39,843 bases of DNA from Anaerolineales bacterium (GCA_016928525.1 JAFGKO010000066.1:1-39843); one strand, 5' to 3'. Shown: positions 26,528 through 35,822, counted from the first letter of the stretch. A program made the numbers and translations. Notes: generated from the sequence alone by a model not told the origin.

Positions 26528-27415
26528 ATGTTCAAAGACAAAGACCGCTACCTTTCCATCATTCTTATTTCACCATCCATTCTGGCAGTTTTAATTTTTG
26601 TGTACGGTTTCATCGGTTGGTCTGTGCGTGTTTCTCTCAGCAATTGGAAAGGCCTGAGCCCAGATTATTCCTGGGCTGGTTTTAAGAATTATCTGGAATT
26701 ATTCTCTGATCCGCGTTTTCACGTTGATGTACGCAACACATTGATATTCACAGGCGTCTTTGTTGTGGGAAGCATTCTATTGGGGTTTTTCCTGGCAGTT
26801 TTGTTGGACCAGGGTTTGAAAGGGGAAGGCTTTTTTCGAAGCTTGTTTCTCTTCCCCATGGCAATTTCTTATATCGTTACCGGGGTTGTCTGGCGCTGGT
26901 TGATGAATCCAGCCGAAGGCTCCCGTATGAGCGGATTTAATCTTTTATTCACATCGCTCAACCTGGATTTTCTGGTCAACAAATGGCACACTACTCCAAC
27001 CTGGGGGATGGCCGCCATTGCCTTGGCTGCAATATGGCAAATGTCAGGATACACTATGGCGCTCTACCTGGCTGGCCTGCGGTCCATCCCACATGAATTG
27101 CGTGAAGCTGCGCAAATCGATGGTGCCAATGAAATCCAAATCTACCGCCACATCATCCTTCCATTACTGGCCCCTGTCACACTCAGCGCGCTGATTATTC
27201 TCGGTCATATGTCCCTTAAGGTGTTCGACTTGATCATTGCCGTCGCAGGCAAACAACTTCCACTGGATGTGCCCGCCATCTACATGTGGCAAACCACCTT
27301 TGACGGTCTGTTCTATGGACGCGGTGCAGCCATCGGCATTCTCCTGCTTATCAGTGTGGCGGTGCTGATCATCCCGTACATCCGTTACACCTTGAAGACG
27401 GAGACCCGGCAATGA
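26528..27415 (+). CDS. Sugar ABC transporter permease, MalF type (transporter 2)
   Basis: From the ATG at 26528 the protein has 295 residues and about six transmembrane helices (the first at about 9-31). Its EAA loop is ELREAAQIDGANEIQIYRHIILPLLAP (about 193-219). The start is chosen because CGAGG lies at a suitable distance, and translation from 26471 would begin inside the attenuator hairpin. The 3' end overlaps the next permease by ATGA. It forms the pore with the product of 27412-28230 and presumably uses the MalK-type ATPase at 28396. Confidence 0.92.
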   Translation: MFKDKDRYLSIILISPSILAVLIFVYGFIGWSVRVSLSNWKGLSPDYSWAGFKNYLELFSDPRFHVDVRNTLIFTGVFVVGSILLGFFLAVLLDQGLKGEGFFRSLFLFPMAISYIVTGVVWRWLMNPAEGSRMSGFNLLFTSLNLDFLVNKWHTTPTWGMAAIALAAIWQMSGYTMALYLAGLRSIPHELREAAQIDGANEIQIYRHIILPLLAPVTLSALIILGHMSLKVFDLIIAVAGKQLPLDVPAIYMWQTTFDGLFYGRGAAIGILLLISVAVLIIPYIRYTLKTETRQ

Positions 27416-28230
27416 AAAACTTCAGCATTGGAAAAAACTGGATCTACATCCCGCTGATCGCCATGGCGATTTTTTATCTAATACCGATGTATGTAATCCT
27501 TGCAACCGGCTTCAAGAGTTTCGCAGAAGTCGACCTTAAAACCATGTGGAATCTGCCGAAAGGCATCGCCTTTGATAATTACATAGAAGCCTTTAAGCAT
27601 CTGGCTCCTTCGTTGAGAAATAGTTTTCTAATGGTTATCCCGGCTACGCTCATCTCGTCCATGCTCGGATCGCTGAACGGTTTTGTTCTCGCCAAATGGA
27701 AGTTTCGCGGAGCCGATATCATCTTCCCGTTCATCCTGTTTGGTATGTTCATTCCATACCAGAGCATCATCATTCCTCTGGTGCAATTCATGAATGCGAT
27801 TGGAGCAAAGGGATTGTTTGGCCTGGCAATGGCGCATATTATCTACGGCATTCCCATCACCACGCTTACCTTTCGAAATTACTACGCCAGTCTGCCGCAA
27901 GAATTGCTCGAAGCCGCTAAAATTGACGGCGCCGATATGCTGGGAGTTTATCGGCATATTCTGCTGCCCATATCTATCCCCAGTTTCGTAGTGGTGCTTA
28001 TCTGGCAATTTACGTCTGCTTGGAATGATTTCCTGTTTGCAGTTATACTCACAGGCAATACAGATTGGCCCATCACCGTTGCGCTCAACAATATGGCAGG
28101 CAGCCAGATCATCGCCTGGAATGTACAAATGGCCGGTTCATTGCTGGCAGCCATGCCAACCTTACTTGTCTACATCTTCCTGGGACGCTACTTCCTGCGC
28201 GGATTGTTGGCCGGCTCGCTTAAAGGCTAA
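27412..28230 (+). CDS. Sugar ABC transporter permease, MalG type (transporter 2)
   Basis: The 272-residue protein has about six transmembrane helices. The EAA loop is ELLEAAKIDGADMLGVYRHILLPISIP (about 164-190), and the closing segment is FLGRYFLRGLLAGSLKG, nearly the same as that of the transporter 1 counterpart (FLGRYFIRGVLAGALKG). The ATG overlaps the preceding stop codon (ATGA). A terminator at 28317-28343 closes the transporter 2 operon before the ATPase gene. Confidence 0.92.
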   Translation: MKNFSIGKNWIYIPLIAMAIFYLIPMYVILATGFKSFAEVDLKTMWNLPKGIAFDNYIEAFKHLAPSLRNSFLMVIPATLISSMLGSLNGFVLAKWKFRGADIIFPFILFGMFIPYQSIIIPLVQFMNAIGAKGLFGLAMAHIIYGIPITTLTFRNYYASLPQELLEAAKIDGADMLGVYRHILLPISIPSFVVVLIWQFTSAWNDFLFAVILTGNTDWPITVALNNMAGSQIIAWNVQMAGSLLAAMPTLLVYIFLGRYFLRGLLAGSLKG

Positions 28231-28316
28231 ACTCCTAGCCAGAAGAAGGCTGAGAGAGGGAAGCAGCTCGTTATTCCAGCTTGGAAGCGTTGCAACATCG
28301 TAAGGAATGTCTTAGC

Positions 28317-28350
28317 AAAACACAGAGTTTCACTCTGTGTTTTTTGTTTT
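28317..28350 (+). terminator. Rho-independent terminator after transporter 2
   Basis: AAAACACAGAGT (28317-28328) pairs perfectly with ACTCTGTGTTTT (28332-28343) around TTC, followed by further T residues (TTGTTTT). Confidence 0.85.
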
Positions 28351-28357
28351 TTATGGG

Positions 28358-28363
28358 TATAAT
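28358..28363 (+). promoter_or_regulatory. -10 box of the MalK-type ATPase gene
   Basis: TATAAT lies 33 bases before the ATG and directly after the upstream terminator. That spacing supports an independent promoter for the ATPase gene, although no good -35 hexamer was found. Confidence 0.5.
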
Positions 28364-28395
28364 TAAGGCACTATATTCTCAGACTGGAGGAAAAC

Positions 28396-29496
28396 ATGGC
28401 AAGTGTAACGTACGACCACGTATTCAAACGATTTGGCGAAGTAGTCGCCGTCAACGACATGAATGTTGAAATCGTTGACAAAGAATTTCTGGTGCTTGTC
28501 GGCCCATCGGGCTGCGGCAAGACTACCGCTTTGCGCCTGCTGGCAGGCCTGGAGGAAATTAGCGAGGGCAAGATCTTGATCGGTGACCGCGTTGTAAATG
28601 ACGTGGCCCCCAAGGACCGGGACATTGCCATGGTCTTCCAGTCCTACGCGCTCTACCCACACCTTTCTGTTTACGATAATATGGCCTTCGGCTTGAAATT
28701 ACGCAAATTCAGCAAGGACGAGATCAAACGCCGTGTGGGCGAGGCCGCCGACATCCTTGGCATACAAGATCTTTTAGATCGCAAGCCCCGTCAGCTCTCA
28801 GGCGGTCAACGCCAGCGTGTGGCGGTAGGACGCGCCATCGTGCGCGAACCCAAGGTCTTCCTGTTCGATGAGCCGCTCTCGAACCTGGATGCCAAGCTCC
28901 GCGTTGCGATGCGCGCCGAGATCAACAAACTGCACCAGCGCCTGCAAACCACATTCATCTATGTGACTCACGACCAAGTCGAAGCCATGACCATGGCAAG
29001 TCGTATTGCGGTCATTAATCAGGGCATCTTGCTACAGGTTGATACGCCGCAACACCTGTACGACTATCCCAACAATCTCTTCGTAGCCGGCTTCATTGGC
29101 TCCCCGGCGATGAACTTCTTCCCCGCAAAGTTGCGCAAGGATAACGGCAAACTCATGGTCGATACAGGTGCGTTTGCTATCGCCATTCCTGACGAAAATG
29201 CCAAACCATACCAGGCGCATGAGGGCAAAAATGTGATTTTTGGTATGCGGCCGGAAGATATTCACGATCCGAAATACACTCCGCCGAGCACCCACACCGC
29301 TAACGTCGAAGCGCAGGTGGATGTAACAGAACTGATGGGCAACGAAATCTTCATGCACATGCTCAGTGGACAAAATGCCTTCGTTGCTCGCGTCGATCCG
29401 CGTTCCAGCATGCACGTTGGGGAAAAAGTGCAAATTGCCTTCGATATGGATAGCTTCCACATCTTCGATGCAGAGACTGAAGAGGCAATTCGCTAA
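28396..29496 (+). CDS. MalK/MsmX/UgpC-type sugar ABC transporter ATPase
   Basis: The 366-residue protein is the nucleotide-binding subunit of CUT1 transporters. Walker A is GPSGCGKTT (about 36-44), the Q-loop is in MVFQSYALYPHLSVYDN, the signature is LSGGQRQRVAVGRA (about 134-147), the Walker B is VFLFDEPLSNLDAKLR, and the H-loop is YVTHDQVEAMTM. A TOBE-type C-terminal domain (VIFGMRPEDIHD and following) shows it belongs to the MalK subgroup. Two complete CUT1 permease pairs upstream lack their own ATPase, and shared MsmX-type ATPases are known, so this one likely energises both. A GGAGG ribosome site and its own -10 box precede it. Confidence 0.95.
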   Translation: MASVTYDHVFKRFGEVVAVNDMNVEIVDKEFLVLVGPSGCGKTTALRLLAGLEEISEGKILIGDRVVNDVAPKDRDIAMVFQSYALYPHLSVYDNMAFGLKLRKFSKDEIKRRVGEAADILGIQDLLDRKPRQLSGGQRQRVAVGRAIVREPKVFLFDEPLSNLDAKLRVAMRAEINKLHQRLQTTFIYVTHDQVEAMTMASRIAVINQGILLQVDTPQHLYDYPNNLFVAGFIGSPAMNFFPAKLRKDNGKLMVDTGAFAIAIPDENAKPYQAHEGKNVIFGMRPEDIHDPKYTPPSTHTANVEAQVDVTELMGNEIFMHMLSGQNAFVARVDPRSSMHVGEKVQIAFDMDSFHIFDAETEEAIR

Positions 29497-29520
29497 TCCC
29501 CCTTGTCCGACAACGCTACC

Positions 29521-29549
29521 AAACAGGGCGGTCTATGACCGCCCTGTTT
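29521..29549 (+). terminator. Perfect hairpin between the ATPase and GH13 genes
   Basis: AAACAGGGCGGTC (29521-29533) and GACCGCCCTGTTT (29537-29549) pair perfectly (13 bp, loop TAT). Only three T residues follow, so it may terminate partially or protect the upstream RNA. The GH13 ATG is 27 bases further on. Confidence 0.65.
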
Positions 29550-29575
29550 CATGATAAATTTCCTGAGGCCTTTAT

Positions 29576-31081
29576 ATGACTCATCCTGACTGGGTGCAAG
29601 ATGCCGTTTTCTATCAGATTTTCCCAGACCGTTTCGCTCGCAGCAAACGCCTGCCAGACCTGGAGTTCGAACCCTGGGATACTCCTCCTACATACCATGG
29701 TTTCAAAGGCGGCGACTTGTATGGAATTGCAGAGCGGTTAGATTACTTGAGCGATCTGGGCATCACAGCACTATACTTGAATCCTGTTTTCGCCTCTGCT
29801 TCCAATCACCGCTATCATACTTATGACTATTTCAATGTTGACCCTCTACTGGGCGGGAATGAAGCTTTGCGCTTCTTGGTTGACGAGGCGCATAATCGAA
29901 ATATCCGCGTGGTGCTGGATGGAGTATTCAACCACGCCAGCCGTGGATTCTGGCAATTTCACCATGTGCTGGAGAACGGCAACGACTCTCCTTACAAAAA
30001 TTGGTTTTATTTCGACCCTGAGCGCCTGCAAGGACGCCGCCGTTGGGGCGCATATCCGGCAACGGGCGAACTTCACGCACTGAAAAACGGTGAGGGTAGT
30101 TTGAAAGCTCTGGGGTATCAAGCCTGGTGGGACCTGCCCGCCCTCCCCAAATTCAACACAAGCACCCCAGCAGTGCGCGAATACCTGTTCGGGGTTGCCG
30201 AGCATTGGATCCGCTTTGGCATTGACGGCTGGCGGTTGGATGTCCCCGCTGAAATCGACGACGACTCGTTCTGGCAGGAATTCCGCCGACGCGTGAAAAC
30301 AATTAATCCAGATACCTACATCGTTGGCGAAATCTGGCACGAAGCCCAACGTTGGTTAGGTGGCGACCAATTCGATGCTGTGATGAATTATCTCATCACG
30401 GCAGCAGTGATGAGCTTTTGCGGAAGCGTGCATATCGATATGAACATTGTCAACCAGGCAGGTGGGCTCCAGGGCCGCGTCCATCCCAATATGGACGCAA
30501 TCTGGTTCGCCAACGAACTCGACCGTCTGACCAACCTGTACAGCCCGGAAATCACACGATCCCAGCTCAATTTGTTCGACAGTCACGATATGCCGCGCTT
30601 CCTGACCTGCGTTGGCAACGATGTCCCTTCCCTGCAGCTGGCCATGCTCTTTATGTTCACTTACCCCGGAGCGCCCTGTCTCTACTACGGTGATGAGGTC
30701 GGCCTTACTGGCTCCCACGACCCGGACTGCCGCAAAGGCTTCCCCTGGGATGCTTCGCGCTGGGACCACAATTTATTAAATTACACAAAAGCTGTCATTG
30801 CGTTGCGGAAGGAACATCAGGCTCTAAGGCGCGGCTCGTACCAACGTTTGTATAGCGAAGGTCAAGTCTTTGCATTTGGCCGTAAATTAGATGAGCAGTC
30901 TTTCATTATCATTTTGAACGCTGGTGAAGACCACCAAAAAACCGCCTTTTCCGTTGAAACGTTCAATGCCAACAGTAGTGTTCCCTCAACCGTCTTTGGT
31001 CCAGATACGCATCCTTACATTGAAAACAAGACCTTCCACATAGAAATTTCCTCACGCAATGGTGTTGTAATACGATTGTGA
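29576..31081 (+). CDS. GH13 neopullulanase/cyclomaltodextrinase-like alpha-glycosidase
   Basis: The 501-residue enzyme has the GH13 (beta/alpha)8 catalytic domain. Its landmarks are the early QIFPDRFA, region I (VVLDGVFNH), region II GWRLDVPAEI with nucleophile Asp222, region III VGEIWHE with acid/base Glu252, region IV FDSHDMPR with Asp338, and a LPKFN near 190-194 matching the MPKLN box of the neopullulanase/cyclomaltodextrinase/maltogenic amylase group (GH13_20-like). There is no signal peptide and no N-terminal starch-binding-type domain, so it should act in the cytoplasm on imported maltodextrins or related alpha-glucosides. Its place right after the transporter ATPase suggests it processes sugar brought in by one of the two ABC systems. 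Confidence 0.9.
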   Translation: MTHPDWVQDAVFYQIFPDRFARSKRLPDLEFEPWDTPPTYHGFKGGDLYGIAERLDYLSDLGITALYLNPVFASASNHRYHTYDYFNVDPLLGGNEALRFLVDEAHNRNIRVVLDGVFNHASRGFWQFHHVLENGNDSPYKNWFYFDPERLQGRRRWGAYPATGELHALKNGEGSLKALGYQAWWDLPALPKFNTSTPAVREYLFGVAEHWIRFGIDGWRLDVPAEIDDDSFWQEFRRRVKTINPDTYIVGEIWHEAQRWLGGDQFDAVMNYLITAAVMSFCGSVHIDMNIVNQAGGLQGRVHPNMDAIWFANELDRLTNLYSPEITRSQLNLFDSHDMPRFLTCVGNDVPSLQLAMLFMFTYPGAPCLYYGDEVGLTGSHDPDCRKGFPWDASRWDHNLLNYTKAVIALRKEHQALRRGSYQRLYSEGQVFAFGRKLDEQSFIIILNAGEDHQKTAFSVETFNANSSVPSTVFGPDTHPYIENKTFHIEISSRNGVVIRL

Positions 31082-31103
31082 CAATACCCGGAAATAAGCT
31101 CCC

Positions 31104-31137
31104 AAACAACGCACCTTTTCGCCAGGTGCGTTGTTTT
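31104..31137 (+). terminator. Rho-independent terminator after the GH13 gene
   Basis: AAACAACGCACC (31104-31115) pairs with GGTGCGTTGTTT (31125-31136) around a 9-base loop, ending in a T-run. Confidence 0.8.
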
Positions 31138-31143
31138 AGTATT

Positions 31144-31244
31144 AGGACTTACGCAGTGCGCAAAAAGGTGCCGGAAATAAGGGGGGGCGAGCGTAGCTCG
31201 CCCCCCCTTATTTCCGGGTTTCTCCCATCAACTGCGTAACTCCT
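31144..31244. mobile_element. MITE-like palindromic element
   Basis: Outer arms AGGACTTACGCAGT (31144-31157) and ACTGCGTAACTCCT (31231-31244) match as inverted repeats at 13 of 14 positions. A perfect 22-bp inner stem (31171-31192 with 31196-31217, loop GTA) carries G7/C7 tracts. The AGTATTA motif occurs at 31138-31144 and again at 31246-31252, a possible target duplication, although it does not abut the right arm exactly. There is no coding capacity. The AGGACTTACGCA terminus resembles ends of small non-autonomous elements known in cyanobacteria and Chloroflexota. Confidence 0.65.
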
Positions 31245-31278
31245 GAGTATTAAATGACCTATACCAGGAGTATAAATC

Positions 31279-34200
31279 ATGCCTGAAATGCCAGAAGGAA
31301 CGAAGCCGCCAACGCCAGAAGAAATCCTTGCTGGTATCCACGCCAGTCTAAAGAGTCAAACAGTCCAAACTCGCCTGGATGCTATCCAAAAATTGGTTGA
31401 ACAAAAGTTCAGCAGCCCGGCTATTCTGCGCCTGCTCGAAGATATGGCGTTGAAGGACAGAAGCAAACCCGTCCGCGAAGCAGCGCTCAAGGTATTGGAT
31501 ACTCCCACTCATCGCTATATCCAAGGTCGTACAGCCAAACTCAATCGCAAAGAACGCCAGACCGTTCTGACTGAGCTTGCAAACTGGGAAACAGAGGGGC
31601 TCATCCCTACGTACCAAGCAGACGTAATCCGCCAACGCTACAACTTCGACCTGAAACCGGCCCCGCCTCACTCGGTCTCCCCTCCGCCTCCAACCCAGCC
31701 CAAGCCTGCTACCTCAAAAGAGTCTCTCTCTAACCTACAACCTGCACCCCCCCGCGCCAGCCTGACACAAACCCTTCTGAGCGAAATCAGCATTAAGATT
31801 GCGCTATACCTGGGCGCATTCTTTGTCATCGCCGCAGCCGCTATCCTGGCTGCCGTGGTAGAAGCCGCCCGCCTGCCAATTCTCCTGGCGGCAACTGCAC
31901 TGTTTGCTGGCGGCGCACTCATCACGCGGGCGCGATTGCCTCAACCGAGCTTCGCCTTATTCATTGTTTTTTCCTTTCTCCTCCCCACCGACGCCAACGT
32001 TTTGGCGGATGTAATTAACCTTTCCGGCAGTGCTAATGCAGGCTATTGGTTTGTAGCCATGGTTATCATGGCCATTATTTGGGGCTTTGGCACCTGGTTC
32101 TACGCATCCCGGCTTTTCAGCCTGGCAGCTTTTACCGCATTAGTCATCTCGGTTATCCGCCTGGGCGAACTCTTCGAGGCAGGTCTGGAAATTTATCTCC
32201 TTTTGCTCAGTTTAGTCACCTTTCTCGGGCTGGGCAGCGTTTATTTGCTGAAACGTTGGCGCTCTACAAAGTTCAGCCTGCCGCTATTCATCCTCGTACA
32301 AACTTCCCAACTTGGTCTGATCGCTTTTGCGCTTGTTGCCATAGCGATTCGTCTGGACGATTTACCCAGTGCCTGGAATCTCCTGAGCACATTATTCTGG
32401 TTGCTAACCATGAGCTTCTATGTGCTAAGCGACTTAATCTTCCCATTCGTACTCTTTCCCTGGCTATCCTCGGCAGCGCTCTATCCTGTGCCGCTTAATT
32501 TCATGATCGCTTTCGATGTCGAAGCCTTGCCAATCGCTTTAGCAACCTGGGGATGGGGTTTCACCCTTGCGTTGACCAGTGAAATTCTTCGCCGTCTGCA
32601 AATCGACAAAATCCGGCGCTACGCAATGCCAGCATTAGCAGGCTCGTTATTGGTCATCCTGACGGCTGTGTTCATAGGCTACATTGACGAAATACCCTAC
32701 GGGTTTGCTTTCATCCTGGCTTCCGCCATCTTGTATACCCTGCTGCATATTCTCAAACCGCGCGCCTATGTCTGGGCGACGGCGCTCGTGTTGGGATTGG
32801 GCGCTTACTTTAGTTTCTTCGCTTTGCCCTTCATGGAAAATTTCGAGATTTTCGCAGGTTATCAATTGCTGGGCGCAAGCCTGCTCCTGCTGCTCCCCGA
32901 TCTTTTCCTTAAACCCGATTTATCTGCAGAAAAAACCTGGCGCTGGCCCATGCGCATCATCGGCGCGATTCTGGCATTTTTCAACATGAGCTTGATCCTG
33001 TCATCTTCAACCGACAATACCGGTCGTGCCACCATTGCGTATGGTATTTACACAGTTTTCTTCGCCCTATATGCCTTGAAATTCGACAAGGCATGGCTGG
33101 GTTATATCGCGATATCGTCCGCAGCGCTCGCCGTCACATTTGCGCTTCAGCACTTCGAGCTGGATGCCTGGTTACCGGCCCTGACCGCTCTTTCAGCATT
33201 CTATTATCTGGCTGGATCCATACTGGGTCGAAACGAAAAGCGAACACCCTGGTCTAACATGCTGCGCTACAGCGGGCTGGGATTGGCAAGTCTGGTTTCA
33301 TTACTGGCAATCGTTTCAATCAAAGAAAGCAGCGGTTGGTACATTCTCGCTACTGCGTTAGTATTTGGCATCGAGATGTTCACACGCCATGCCGGTCTGG
33401 CAGAAGCCGGCGCGCAGCTATTCTTTGCAAGTGGAGTTTTTATGCTCCTCCAAGAAGCAGGATTGAAACAGGGTTACCAGTGGTTAGGCGTTGCTCTGGC
33501 TTTGCTGGGCACAGATCTCCTTCTAGCACGCTCCTACGCGGACAAACGCTTGATAGCCTGGTTTTCACGTGGCTTCGGTGCGCTCGTTGTGGCTGCTAAT
33601 ACACTCGATTTATTGTTCAATAATTTTGATCCACAGGTTGGCGCCACCTGCTTTGCTATTTACACGCTTTTCTTCCTGGCTCAGACCTTACTCTATCACC
33701 TACCTTCACTGGGTTACAGCTTCACCGTTTACTCCTTATTGACAATCATATTCACGCTACAAACCTTCAACCAGCCAAAGTGGATGTTGCCGGCAACACT
33801 GTTAGCAATCATCTACTACGCTGTGGGTTATTTCCTCCGTAAAAGAAAACTAACCATTTTTGAAACAAACGAGGAAACAAAGAACGACGAATTCGCATTC
33901 ACCTGGCCTTTCGTCCTGTGGACGAGCGGTCTGGGAGTGGTACTGCTTGCCGCAATCGTTGCGCTTGTGCAAGGCGGGTTGTCCGCTACCATACCTGCTG
34001 CCGTGACAGCCACGATGGTTGCCGTAGAAGCCTTCGACAGGCGTAACGTCTGGCTGGGCTTCCCGGCTAATACCCTGTACCTGATCTCCTATTTCATTCT
34101 ATTGGTCGAATTGAATGTAGACGAGCCGCAATTTTTCTCCATTGCCACCGCAGCGCTGGGAATGCTGATGCACTACCTGCTGACTCGCGCAGGTAGCCGC

Positions 34201-34548
34201 ACGGGGGCCTTCATTACCGGGATGGTCTCCCAACTTGTGCTGCTAAGCACCACTTATATTCAATTTCTATCAACAGAACGGCTGAACTTTTTCGCGATCA
34301 TCTTCTTCCAGGCGCTGGTTGTGCTGATATACGGGATCGTAATCCGCTCGCGCAGCCTGGTCATCACCCCTATTATCTTTTTAGTATTATCGGTTATAAC
34401 CGTGCTGTACGGATTATTGGAAGGCATCTTGCCAGTCATTCTGATCGGCTGCACCGGCCTGATCCTGCTCATGCTGGGTATTCTGGCGGTCATCATGCGC
34501 GAGAGACTCAAACAGATCAGCGAACGATTCGGCGACTGGGGCGCATAA
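31279..34548 (+). CDS. Large many-span membrane protein with HEAT-like and DUF2157-like N-terminus
   Basis: The 1089-residue protein opens with a soluble part. Residues about 10-75 form HEAT-like helical pairs (QTRLDAIQKLVEQ, PVREAALKVLD). A segment about 84-118 (RKERQTVLTELANWETEGLIPTYQADVIRQRY) resembles the start of DUF2157-type membrane proteins. A Pro-rich linker (about 125-160) follows. From about 175 to the end there are roughly 25-30 hydrophobic helices with few polar motifs. No transporter or enzyme signature could be recognised. An AGGAG site precedes the ATG. The patatin-like gene begins 36 bases downstream and is likely cotranscribed, hinting at a membrane-lipid-related role; this is an inference only. 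Confidence 0.7.
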   Translation: MPEMPEGTKPPTPEEILAGIHASLKSQTVQTRLDAIQKLVEQKFSSPAILRLLEDMALKDRSKPVREAALKVLDTPTHRYIQGRTAKLNRKERQTVLTELANWETEGLIPTYQADVIRQRYNFDLKPAPPHSVSPPPPTQPKPATSKESLSNLQPAPPRASLTQTLLSEISIKIALYLGAFFVIAAAAILAAVVEAARLPILLAATALFAGGALITRARLPQPSFALFIVFSFLLPTDANVLADVINLSGSANAGYWFVAMVIMAIIWGFGTWFYASRLFSLAAFTALVISVIRLGELFEAGLEIYLLLLSLVTFLGLGSVYLLKRWRSTKFSLPLFILVQTSQLGLIAFALVAIAIRLDDLPSAWNLLSTLFWLLTMSFYVLSDLIFPFVLFPWLSSAALYPVPLNFMIAFDVEALPIALATWGWGFTLALTSEILRRLQIDKIRRYAMPALAGSLLVILTAVFIGYIDEIPYGFAFILASAILYTLLHILKPRAYVWATALVLGLGAYFSFFALPFMENFEIFAGYQLLGASLLLLLPDLFLKPDLSAEKTWRWPMRIIGAILAFFNMSLILSSSTDNTGRATIAYGIYTVFFALYALKFDKAWLGYIAISSAALAVTFALQHFELDAWLPALTALSAFYYLAGSILGRNEKRTPWSNMLRYSGLGLASLVSLLAIVSIKESSGWYILATALVFGIEMFTRHAGLAEAGAQLFFASGVFMLLQEAGLKQGYQWLGVALALLGTDLLLARSYADKRLIAWFSRGFGALVVAANTLDLLFNNFDPQVGATCFAIYTLFFLAQTLLYHLPSLGYSFTVYSLLTIIFTLQTFNQPKWMLPATLLAIIYYAVGYFLRKRKLTIFETNEETKNDEFAFTWPFVLWTSGLGVVLLAAIVALVQGGLSATIPAAVTATMVAVEAFDRRNVWLGFPANTLYLISYFILLVELNVDEPQFFSIATAALGMLMHYLLTRAGSRTGAFITGMVSQLVLLSTTYIQFLSTERLNFFAIIFFQALVVLIYGIVIRSRSLVITPIIFLVLSVITVLYGLLEGILPVILIGCTGLILLMLGILAVIMRERLKQISERFGDWGA

Positions 34549-34584
34549 TGAAATGACACATTTGACTAGAAAGGAGACAGGTAT

Positions 34585-35787
34585 ATGAAATACGATATGG
34601 TCTTTGAAGGCGGCGGCGCAAAGGGGATGGTTTTTGTCGGTGCAATGCAGGAATTCGAGGCCCGTGGTCACACCCACGATCGCTTATTGGGAACATCCGC
34701 CGGAGCGATCACAGCCGCCTTGCTGGCAGCCGGTTACAGATCTGACGAGATGATGGAAGCGCTCGCTGAGAAAAAAGGCGGCAAGTCTGTGTTCTCCGAT
34801 TTTATGGGAGACCCCGGGTCGTTTAGCGGTTCCCCCCTCGTCCGGGATGGGGCACTGGCAAAGCTACTCACAGAGATCGACATCCCCCTTATCCCCGATG
34901 CAATTGAGAAACGCCTGGATCGGGCAATCCTCAACTGGATGGCTTCCAGCTCGAAAGCAAATCACCTGTTTTCTTTTGTTGAACTCGGAGGATGGTATTC
35001 AGCCGATAATTTCTTGAAATGGATCAGCAGAAAACTGGACAGTGGGGAATATAACGGCAAAAGCCGCAATTTCAGCAATATGACTCTGAAACAATTCCAC
35101 GCAGCTACCGGCAAAGATCTTTCCCTGGTAGGCTCTGATACCAGCATGGAAATGATGTTGGTCCTCAACCACCGCACCGCCCCGGAGCTTCCGGTTGTAT
35201 GGGCAGTGCGTATGTCCATGAGCATTCCACTACTCTGGCAGGAAGTCGTCTGGCAGAAAGAGTGGGGTACGTACCGCGGCATGGAAATGGAAGGCCACAC
35301 CATCGTAGATGGCGGCCTGTTATCGAATTTTCCCATCGAGCTTTTCATATCGGACCTGAAAACAGTCACCAGCGTTATGGGAGACAAGACCAGCCAAAAC
35401 GTGCTTGGCATGTTGATCGATGAAACCCTCCCGGTTCCCGGCGTTCAATCAGCTAAAGGAGATGTTGAGAAAGATAAATTCGAGATAAGCCAACTCGCTA
35501 CAGTCCAACGGCTCAACCACCTGGTCAACACTGTCCTGAGCGCTCGAGACAAGTCCGTCATCGAGGCTTTTGAAAACCTGGTCGCGCGTATGCCAGCCAA
35601 AAATTACGGTACAACCGAATTCGACATGACGGATGAACGCCGAAACATTTTGGTTGATGCTGGACAAAAAGCAATGGAAGAATATTTCGACAAGCGACAG
35701 TCTGCAGTCGCATTTGCCATCGACATGAGACCAGACCCCGCTGCAAAAAATACAGCGAACAAATTAGCAGACAGAATGCTTCGCTAA
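34585..35787 (+). CDS. Patatin-like phospholipase
   Basis: The 400-residue protein shows the three patatin elements. The oxyanion-hole motif is GGGAKGMVFVGAM near the start (about 9-21). The nucleophile elbow GTSAG (about 36-40, catalytic Ser38) and the dyad Asp in DGGLLSNFPIEL (about 238-249) complete the Ser-Asp dyad. Patatins hydrolyse acyl chains from lipids. There is no signal peptide, so a cytoplasmic or membrane-peripheral location is expected. The region between the elbow and the DGG motif is longer than in minimal bacterial patatins. AAAGGAGA lies just before the ATG, and a bidirectional terminator follows. Confidence 0.9.
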   Translation: MKYDMVFEGGGAKGMVFVGAMQEFEARGHTHDRLLGTSAGAITAALLAAGYRSDEMMEALAEKKGGKSVFSDFMGDPGSFSGSPLVRDGALAKLLTEIDIPLIPDAIEKRLDRAILNWMASSSKANHLFSFVELGGWYSADNFLKWISRKLDSGEYNGKSRNFSNMTLKQFHAATGKDLSLVGSDTSMEMMLVLNHRTAPELPVVWAVRMSMSIPLLWQEVVWQKEWGTYRGMEMEGHTIVDGGLLSNFPIELFISDLKTVTSVMGDKTSQNVLGMLIDETLPVPGVQSAKGDVEKDKFEISQLATVQRLNHLVNTVLSARDKSVIEAFENLVARMPAKNYGTTEFDMTDERRNILVDAGQKAMEEYFDKRQSAVAFAIDMRPDPAAKNTANKLADRMLR

Positions 35788-35792
35788 CCCAC

Positions 35793-35822
35793 TCTCCCGC
35801 AGGCCCCCTGCGGGAGAATTTT
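35793..35822. terminator. Bidirectional terminator between the patatin and sirtuin genes
   Basis: TCTCCCGCAGG (35793-35803) pairs with CCTGCGGGAGA (35807-35817) around CCC, followed by ATTTTA. It lies between the two convergent stop codons. Confidence 0.8.
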
